Source: Methanosuratincolales archaeon (lineage in GTDB: Archaea > Thermoproteota > Methanomethylicia > Methanomethylicales > Methanomethylicaceae). Taken from it: DNA of 7,628 bases. The translations under genes and the position numbers were made by a program. The stretch lies in NCBI GenBank assembly GCA_937930465.1, contig CALGKV010000083.1, positions 1 through 7,628 on the forward strand, given 5' to 3'. Shown here in pieces: positions 1 to 4,999 of this stretch (position 1 is the first letter of the stretch; each line of letters opens with the position of its first letter). The notes beneath the pieces are model-generated. The model was not told the origin of the DNA, searched no databases, and was given only the letters and a program-made list of their open reading frames with translations.

Positions 1-190
1 TGCCCAACGAAGACGAGCTCTGCCAATGGGATCACTGGATTTAACAAGGGAAGACCCCATATAAAAAAGCTTAATTGGCGCTATTTGGACGGCAAAGGCA
101 TTTGCGGATGCCCCACACACAAAATTTTACCGTGAAGTGCCCAGCCAGATGCCTGGCATCCTCCAATATTGGTTAGTAGCTTGACTATAG
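1..190. other. Unassigned region at the left edge
   Basis: No gene is recognised here. One + strand frame is open from the window edge to a TGA at 133-135 (44 codons). It could be the tail of a gene starting outside the window, but its peptide (it contains GRPHIKK and DGKGICGCP) matches no family I know, and its codons do not show the AGG-rich arginine usage of the operon. An ATATAAAAAA tract at 59-68 looks like an archaeal TATA box and would place a transcript start near 90. It could once have served the decayed toxin-antitoxin pair that follows. A short inverted repeat, GCCAG-ATGC-CTGGC, lies at 144-157 and has no clear role. Confidence 0.3.
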
Positions 191-200
191 TTGGGACGGT

Positions 201-335
201 TTGGCTTTGAAACTGAGGGTGGACAAGAAGGGGCATATGATACTCCCTAAAGCTTTGAGGGAAACGGCGGCATAAGCAAGGGATCCAAGACCAGGAGAGC
301 TCTCCGGATTGTCACTTGAGGGGTTCGAGGTTTGA
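201..335 (+). pseudogene. Decayed AbrB-type antitoxin gene (VapB-like)
   Basis: Reading frame 3 from TTG 201 gives LALKLRVDKKGHMILPKALR, which is the swapped-hairpin AbrB/SpoVT DNA-binding motif: V-D-K-K-G-x-x-x-L-P-K-x-L-R-E at 219-263. The frame then hits TAA at 273-275. It resumes with PRPGEL (285-302) and LSLEGFEV (309-332), which fit the PGD turn and the following strand of the fold, before TGA at 333-335. Proteins of this family bind their own promoter as dimers and, as VapB antitoxins, neutralise a PIN-domain toxin encoded just downstream. A PIN remnant does follow here, overlapping or abutting the end of this one. The internal stop, and the lack of a clean frame across the GI-x-PGD section, indicate a dead gene. 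The motif is clear. The pairing with a toxin is inferred from context. A lone AbrB regulator is the alternative. Confidence 0.62.
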
Positions 336-738
336 GGGAGTCTATAGACGCCAGTCTGCTGGTATGACTCAACACACTGAAGAAATCTGAAGGCAGGAGG
401 GTTTACGAGCAGTTTCATGAAGGCCGGTCCTGAACCACAGAGCGTTCACCGATGCCATGGCCTTATATGAGCTACTCTTGATCTCCAAAAGGGAATATGG
501 AATCCCCTTTGGGGCCACCTGCAAACTCGTGAACCCGCAGTCCTCGATTATGCCGAGGGGCTGCCACTGGGCAAGGGGGAATACACAAAAGCAGCAGAGA
601 CCTTCCAAAAATATTCGGTTTGTCCCCCCTCAGAAGCCTTGCACATAGCCGCAATGTCGCTGAGACGTGCTGAGCATAGCCGCTGAGGGCGCAGGGTTCG
701 ATAAAGTGAAGGAGATTGAGAGTGTTTGGGTAAGATAG
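332..738 (+). pseudogene. Decayed PIN-domain toxin gene (VapC-like)
   Basis: PIN-domain blocks appear in the right order but in shifting frames. Frame 2 (332-424) gives SIDASLLV, with the first catalytic Asp at codon 347, then TGA at 365-367, then EGRRVYEQFHEG. Frame 1 (424 to about 530) gives HRAFTDAMALYELL and KREYGIP, with the Glu of the second motif at 469. Frame 3 (about 531-678) gives GEYTKAAETFQKY and SEALHIAAM (630-656), matching the usual S-x-D-A-L-H-I-A block with Glu in place of Asp. Frame 1 again (679-738) gives GFDKVKEIESVWVR and TAG, matching the typical C-terminal DFD-x-V-x-x-I-x-x-V end. VapC proteins are Mg-dependent RNases. At least three frame changes and one in-frame stop mean no functional protein can be made. 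The total span, about 130 codons, fits a complete PIN toxin. The assignment rests on motif order read by eye, not on a database match. Confidence 0.6.
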
Positions 739-800
739 GAGAGCCCCCAACCCCCTGCAGAAAACCGGGACGGGAGTCGTTCACCAAGCCCGGCAGTCAT

Positions 801-833
801 AATTAATTAAACGAATTAAGATAATTAAATTAA
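801..833. repeat. Five AATTAA boxes upstream of the nurA TATA box
   Basis: AATTAA occurs at 801, 805, 814, 823 and 828. The copies at 805, 814 and 823 are exactly 9 bp apart. The tract is almost pure A/T inside otherwise GC-rich DNA and ends 4 bp before the TATA palindrome, where archaeal BRE elements and regulator sites usually lie. It could be a binding array for a transcription factor or simply an unusually AT-rich promoter. The sequence does not decide between these. Confidence 0.5.
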
Positions 834-837
834 TCAT

Positions 838-851
838 CCATATATATATGG
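838..851 (+). promoter_or_regulatory. TATA-box promoter of the nurA operon
   Basis: CCATATATATATGG is a perfect 14-bp palindrome with an archaeal TATA-box core at about 840-849. With the usual spacing of about 26-27 bp from box centre to transcript start, transcription to the right would begin near 870-874, at the first TTG of nurA. The message would therefore be leaderless or have a leader of about ten bases. Because the element is palindromic, transcription to the left is also possible, but I see no gene on that side. It is the only strong TATA-like element directly ahead of the operon. Confidence 0.65.
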
Positions 852-873
852 TCACATGGTTTAATAGCTGAGG

Positions 874-1929
874 TTGCATGGTTTGCGGGAGCCTTTGGAC
901 GAGATCTGCGAGTCGCTGAAGGGGCACCTGGTACTGCCAAGCGAGGGGGCCGTGTCTGGTTTTGACGGGGCGCTCAGGGAGGAGGACCTCAAGGAGCTTC
1001 CGCTCCCAGGGGCAGAGGAAATCCCGGTGATCTCAGCGGTGGACGGGGGATCGAATACCTTGATAATGACCCCCACACTCGCTGTCGTCCTGAACAGGGT
1101 CTACTACAACCAGTTCCTCGGGATGAGGAAGATGGACCACTGCGAGGTAGTGGAGTTCATCTCCAAGACAGAGGTCGTGGAGAAGGGCGGAAAGACCTTC
1201 TTCCGGACTGAAGCTTACCCGCTTAAGGGCACATGTCCCCTCGATCCGATGGAGGTCGACACCAGGGACCGGTCGCTGATGGACGGGAACATGTACGGTG
1301 ACATGAGCAGGGCGGTCTCGATCGCCAGGAGGTTCTGCGAGTGGAGGATGGCGGAGAGGGCCCTCGAGACCGGGGCAGAGTGCGTGCTGATCGACGGGGC
1401 GCTCCAGACCGCGTTCAAGGGCGAGAGCGTGGTCGCCAACGCCCTCTACCGGAGGGCGGAGGAGCGGGGGGCGGTCGTGGCAGGCCTCTCGAAGGGCACG
1501 ATGCTCTACCTGGAGAGCGGCTACCCTGTAGCAGGGACCGTTGACATGATGGCAAGGAGGAAGGGGTTCAAGAGGTGGATAATACGGCTCGGGAGGTCGG
1601 AGGAGTGGGCTCACCGCGCAACAGTCTATTACGCAAGGCTCCACGAGGAGGCCGACAGGGGGTACAGGCTAGACGTCTACGAAGAAGCGACAGAGGACCA
1701 GCTGGACTTGCTCATAAGGGGGCTCATTGCGTGCTCCGCCTACCTGTGGCACCCAGGGTACCCCTACCCGCTGATCGACGCGCACACATATTCCAAAGTG
1801 GGGGACTTCGAGGCAGGCATCCTAAAGGGGCAGATCCTGGACAGGCTGAGCCCCGAAGAGGCGGAGAGGCTGGAGCTGATGGAGAGGGCCAGGGCTTCGC
1901 ATGAGGTCCTGGACTCGCTTGGGGGCTGA
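874..1929 (+). CDS. nurA: NurA 5'-3' DNA nuclease
   Basis: NurA is the nuclease partner of the HerA translocase. The pair resects broken DNA ends to leave 3' single strands for RadA. The 351-residue length is normal for the family. Visible motifs are AVDGGS (Asp57, first metal-binding Asp), the helix CEWRMAERALE at 155-165, VLIDGAL (Asp174), GLSKG at 204-208, and the C-terminal YPYPLIDAH (296-304), whose Tyr and His are conserved in NurA. No signal peptide or membrane segment is seen. Start choice is uncertain. TTG 874 sits where the promoter predicts the 5' end and follows an in-frame stop at 865-867. TTG 883 has GAGGT (870-874) eight bases upstream and would shorten the protein by three residues. 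herA begins 47 bp downstream. Arginine is mostly AGG, as in the other operon genes. Confidence 0.9.
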   Translation: MHGLREPLDEICESLKGHLVLPSEGAVSGFDGALREEDLKELPLPGAEEIPVISAVDGGSNTLIMTPTLAVVLNRVYYNQFLGMRKMDHCEVVEFISKTEVVEKGGKTFFRTEAYPLKGTCPLDPMEVDTRDRSLMDGNMYGDMSRAVSIARRFCEWRMAERALETGAECVLIDGALQTAFKGESVVANALYRRAEERGAVVAGLSKGTMLYLESGYPVAGTVDMMARRKGFKRWIIRLGRSEEWAHRATVYYARLHEEADRGYRLDVYEEATEDQLDLLIRGLIACSAYLWHPGYPYPLIDAHTYSKVGDFEAGILKGQILDRLSPEEAERLELMERARASHEVLDSLGG

Positions 1930-1948
1930 TGCGGCGGCAGATCAGGCG

Positions 1949-1959
1949 TAAAGAAAAAT
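1949..1959 (+). promoter_or_regulatory. Possible weak internal promoter before herA
   Basis: TAAAGAAAAAT is an isolated A-rich stretch in the 47-bp nurA-herA gap. Its centre lies about 23-32 bp before the candidate herA starts, which suits a TATA-like element for a leaderless herA transcript. The first candidate herA start has no good ribosome-binding site upstream, which agrees with this. The box is a poor TATA match, and readthrough from nurA is an adequate explanation. Confidence 0.25.
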
Positions 1960-1976
1960 GAACGGATTGAGAATGG

Positions 1977-3563
1977 ATGGTGTGGATGAGAATGGGAATA
2001 GGGATTGGAGAGGCGGATTATGCCGGGCAGATAGTCGAAGGGGAAGACGGGGAGCTCGTCCTCAGGGAGAAGCAGGGGGCGAAGCTTGAGCTAGGCGACC
2101 TAGTGGTCGTGGACAACGAGAGGGTGAAGTACATCTGCATGGTCTCGAAGCTGGAGTACGGCAGCCTGATCCACTCGGACAGGATCCTGACCAGCTCCGG
2201 GAGCATGCTTGAGGGCGTGAACCCGAGGCTTGAGTTCCCGGACAAGGACCTCAGGATATTCAGGCAGGTACACGTGAAGCCGCTCCTAGAGGTGTCATCC
2301 GAGGGCGGCAAGCAGCTGGCGAGGGCGCCGAGGAGCATCCCGGAGTTCATGTCAAAGGCCAGGGCAGCCACTGCCCAGGACTTCTCTTTCCTTGAGGCTC
2401 CGAGGACGAGTGTATTCATCGGCAACATAAGGAGCGGGTCCAAGACGCTCCCAGTGGAGTTCAGCATGGACGGGGAGAGGCTCCTCTCGCACCACGTCCT
2501 CGTCTCCGCGCAGACGGGGAGGGGCAAGTCTAACTTGGTCAAGGTCCTACTCTGGGAGGCGATGAGGCACGGGAGGTTCGGCGTGCTGGTGATGGACGTC
2601 CACAACGAGTACTTCGGCACCCCCGCCTCGCCGGGGCTGAAGGACCACCCAGACGCCTCGAGGGCGCTCGTCTTCTACTCGAGGAGCCCGCCCCCAGGGC
2701 AGCAGCTGCTCAAGATCAACCTCAAGTCCATAGATCCTGAAGACCTGATGGGGGTCGTCGAGTTCAGCACCGCGCAGGAGGAGACCCTAGAGACGCTCAG
2801 GAGGCAGCATGGATCGGGCTGGGCCTCGGCGCTCCTGGCAATTGATGAGGAGGACGATGCATACAAGAAGTCAAAGGGAACCATCCGCGCCCTGAAGCGG
2901 AAGGTCTGCAACATATTCAACCTGAGGGAGACTGGTGCAGGGTACGAGTGCGCTGACGGCGTCTTCGATCTTGGCGGGATGGGAGAGGAGACCATAAACG
3001 ACATGGCCAGGGCGCTCGAGGAGGGCAAGGTCGTCCTCATAGACGGTTCGTCGATCTCGGACGACACCGGTCTCGTCATAGCCTCCGCGGCGCTCAGGAA
3101 GGTCTTCGACAGGTACGACTACTACAAGTCGTCAGGGATCCTTGGGGAGAAGGCGCAGGTGGCGGTTGTGCTGGAGGAGGCGCCCAGGCTCCTCTCCGGC
3201 GCGTACGGGGACAATGTCTTCAGCAGGATAGCCCGCGAGGGGAGGAAGTTCAGGATCGGCCTGATAGCGATAACCCAGCTCGCTTCGGTAATCCCCCGAG
3301 AGATCCTCGCCAATATCGGGACCAAGGTGATCATGGGCAACGAGATGGCTCTGGAGAGGAAGGCGATCGCTGAGAGCGCAGCCCAGGACCTTGCAGACTT
3401 CGACAGGATAATCGCCGGGCTCGAGGTGGGCGAGGCGATAGTCAGCTCGATATTCTCCAAGTTCCCAGTCCCGGTGAAGGTGCCCAAGTTCGAAGATCTC
3501 GCGGCCAGGGGCGGGAAGGAAGGGGCGCGTCCGCTGAATGCCCCGCAGAAGAGGTACTTCTGA
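1977..3563 (+). CDS. herA: HerA hexameric DNA translocase/helicase
   Basis: HerA is a FtsK-like ring ATPase that moves along double-stranded DNA and powers NurA. The 528 residues are typical. An N-terminal HAS-barrel (about 6-110) is followed by the RecA-like motor. Walker A is AQTGRGKSN (178-186, Lys184). MDVHNEY (206-212) matches the conserved D-x-H-x-E-Y motif. Walker B is VVLEEAP (397-403, Glu400-Glu401). SRIAREGRKF (416-425) holds the expected arginine finger. LEVGEAIV (482-489) and a strand leading to VKVP (500-503) close the fold. Departures from the better-known Sulfolobus form are Pro403 where EEAH is usual, and TQL (433-435) in place of SQRP. ATG 1977 is the longest start. ATG 1992 (Met6) has GGTGTGG upstream and begins MGIGIGEAD, like other HerA N-termini, so it may be the real one. 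Confidence 0.93.
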   Translation: MVWMRMGIGIGEADYAGQIVEGEDGELVLREKQGAKLELGDLVVVDNERVKYICMVSKLEYGSLIHSDRILTSSGSMLEGVNPRLEFPDKDLRIFRQVHVKPLLEVSSEGGKQLARAPRSIPEFMSKARAATAQDFSFLEAPRTSVFIGNIRSGSKTLPVEFSMDGERLLSHHVLVSAQTGRGKSNLVKVLLWEAMRHGRFGVLVMDVHNEYFGTPASPGLKDHPDASRALVFYSRSPPPGQQLLKINLKSIDPEDLMGVVEFSTAQEETLETLRRQHGSGWASALLAIDEEDDAYKKSKGTIRALKRKVCNIFNLRETGAGYECADGVFDLGGMGEETINDMARALEEGKVVLIDGSSISDDTGLVIASAALRKVFDRYDYYKSSGILGEKAQVAVVLEEAPRLLSGAYGDNVFSRIAREGRKFRIGLIAITQLASVIPREILANIGTKVIMGNEMALERKAIAESAAQDLADFDRIIAGLEVGEAIVSSIFSKFPVPVKVPKFEDLAARGGKEGARPLNAPQKRYF

Positions 3564-3637
3564 GGCGGGGCGTGCAAGGGACGGTGCTGCAGGTAGGCAA
3601 GTCAAAAAAAGGCATAGGTGGAGATGGTGTTGAGAGC

Positions 3638-3644
3638 AGGGGTG
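3638..3644 (+). promoter_or_regulatory. Ribosome-binding site for mre11
   Basis: AGGGGTG lies eight bases before ATG 3653 and resembles the archaeal GGAGGTG consensus. It supports this start, which also gives the exact conserved N-terminus of Mre11. An A7 run at 3604-3610 in the 89-bp herA-mre11 gap could be part of a weak internal promoter, but it is not a good TATA box. Confidence 0.5.
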
Positions 3645-3652
3645 CTGCCTGA

Positions 3653-4999
3653 ATGAAGTTCGCCCACATGGCTGATCTGCACTTGGGTGCCGTGTCGGAC
3701 CCAAAGATGAAGGAGCTGGAGTCCTCGACCCTCGAGAGGGCATTCACGATATGCGAGGAGAGGGGCGCCGACTTCGTCATCATCGCGGGGGACATATTCC
3801 ACATCAACATACCAGACCTCGCAGTCGTCAAGGAGGCGGTCGAGGTCTTCAAGAGGTTCACGGACACGGGGAGGAAGATCTACGTCGTCTACGGGAGCCA
3901 CGACTTCTCCCCCAACTCGACCTCGATAATAGACATCCTGGAGGCGGCAGGGGTAGTAGTCAGGGTCGGGAAGCCCGCGGCGCATGAGGGGAAGCTGCGG
4001 CCTGAGGTGGTCACGGACAGGAGGACAGGCGCGAAGATCACAGGGATCTCGGGGAGGAGGTCATCGCTGGAGAAGGAGGCCTTCGACGACCTGGACAGGG
4101 ACTACCTCAAGGCTCTCGAAGGGTTCAAGATCTTCGTCTTCCACACCGGACTCCTCGAGATGCGCAGGGAAGGGGAGAAGTTCGACGGGATCTCTCTCGG
4201 CGCTCTCCCGGAAGGGTTTGACTACTACGCCGGCGGGCACATCCACAGGGAATTCGTAGACAGCTCAGGGAGAGTGGTCTTCCCCGGGCCCCTATTCACA
4301 GGATGGGGGGCCGACCTCGAGGGCACAGTGCTGGGCGAGCGCAGGGGGTTCTACCTGGTGGAGGCATCCAAGGGATCCAAGCCCAGGCTCGAGTTCATTG
4401 ACCTCAAGCCATTCGAGGGGGTCCACAAGTCCATAGACGCGACGGGCAAGACCGCTGACGAGCTCAACGACGAGCTGAGGCTTTGGGCGACCGAGGTTGA
4501 CGCCGCGGGGAAGGTCGTCCTGCTCAAGGTCCATGGGGAGCTATCCTCTGGGAGGACCAGCGACGTCCAGTTCGGGCTGGTAAGGGAGATGCTTGCAGAG
4601 AGCGGGGCGGTCTACCTCCACCTCAACAGGAACGCCCTGAGGACAAAGGAGATGGGGATGGTCACAGTGATGGGCGAGAGCGCAGGGGAGATCGAGGGCA
4701 AGGTCTTCAAGGAGATGATGGGGTCGGTCAAGGGGAGGGACGGGGAGCCCGTGGTGAAGGACGAGCCCGCGACCGCCGCAAAACTGCTCTCAGCGTTGAG
4801 GATCCCGAGGCAGGAGGGGGAGAGCATTGAGGACTACTTCGCCCGGGTGAGCAGGGAGGCGAGGTCGATACTTGGAATCCTTCAGAAAGGAGAGGATGCG
4901 GGAAGGGCGGACGGTGGAGGCGATCGGGCGTCCGGGGCAGGCATGGTGCGGAAGGGCACAGGGGCGCGCATGCCAGGCTGGAGGGGGATGTCCCGATGA
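3653..4999 (+). CDS. mre11: Mre11 DNA double-strand-break repair nuclease
   Basis: Mre11 is the Mn-dependent nuclease of the Mre11-Rad50 complex, which binds and processes DNA ends. The 448-residue protein begins with the calcineurin-like phosphoesterase fold. Motif I is ADLHLG (Asp8, His10), motif II is AGDIFH (Asp47), motif III is YGSHDF (80-85, His83), motif IV is FHTG (His164), and the last is GGHIHR (His196, His198). Motif III is GSHD rather than GNHD, so the usual Asn metal ligand is Ser82. PGPLFTGW (211-218) starts the capping region. Residues about 375-410 (AAKLLSALRIPRQ, then EDYFARVSREARSIL) suit the helical Rad50-binding part. The last 35 residues are Gly/Arg-rich and probably flexible. 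The stop codon overlaps the rad50 start in ATGA, implying coupled translation. Assignment is firm. Only the effect of Ser82 is open. Confidence 0.94.
   Translation: MKFAHMADLHLGAVSDPKMKELESSTLERAFTICEERGADFVIIAGDIFHINIPDLAVVKEAVEVFKRFTDTGRKIYVVYGSHDFSPNSTSIIDILEAAGVVVRVGKPAAHEGKLRPEVVTDRRTGAKITGISGRRSSLEKEAFDDLDRDYLKALEGFKIFVFHTGLLEMRREGEKFDGISLGALPEGFDYYAGGHIHREFVDSSGRVVFPGPLFTGWGADLEGTVLGERRGFYLVEASKGSKPRLEFIDLKPFEGVHKSIDATGKTADELNDELRLWATEVDAAGKVVLLKVHGELSSGRTSDVQFGLVREMLAESGAVYLHLNRNALRTKEMGMVTVMGESAGEIEGKVFKEMMGSVKGRDGEPVVKDEPATAAKLLSALRIPRQEGESIEDYFARVSREARSILGILQKGEDAGRADGGGDRASGAGMVRKGTGARMPGWRGMSR

Noticed and set aside
144..157. Inverted repeat GCCAG-ATGC-CTGGC as an operator or terminator
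   Set aside because: The stem is only 5 bp, there is no T-run and no adjacent intact gene. Repeats of this size are common by chance.
321..330. GGGTTCGAGG and the GGGTTCGAT at 694-702 as tRNA T-arms
   Set aside because: The bases after each loop do not pair with those before it, and no acceptor, D or anticodon arm is found around them.
457..648. 63-codon + strand frame starting at ATG 457 as an independent small gene
   Set aside because: Its N-terminal third matches the middle of the PIN toxin, but the rest is out-of-frame sequence. It is one fragment of the decayed gene.
332..738. Programmed frameshifting to make a functional PIN protein
   Set aside because: Several frame changes plus an in-frame stop would be needed, and I see no slippery heptamer at the change points. 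The antitoxin is also broken, so decay is the simpler reading.
472..787. Minus-strand open frames of 79-92 codons in the left region
   Set aside because: The + strand of this stretch carries PIN-domain blocks in order. The minus-strand peptides show no family features.
878..880. ATG as the nurA start
   Set aside because: It is out of frame with the NurA coding sequence.
2018..2620. 200-codon minus-strand frame opposite herA
   Set aside because: It is antisense to the HAS-barrel and Walker A coding of herA, is Ser/Leu-rich, and has no recognisable domain.
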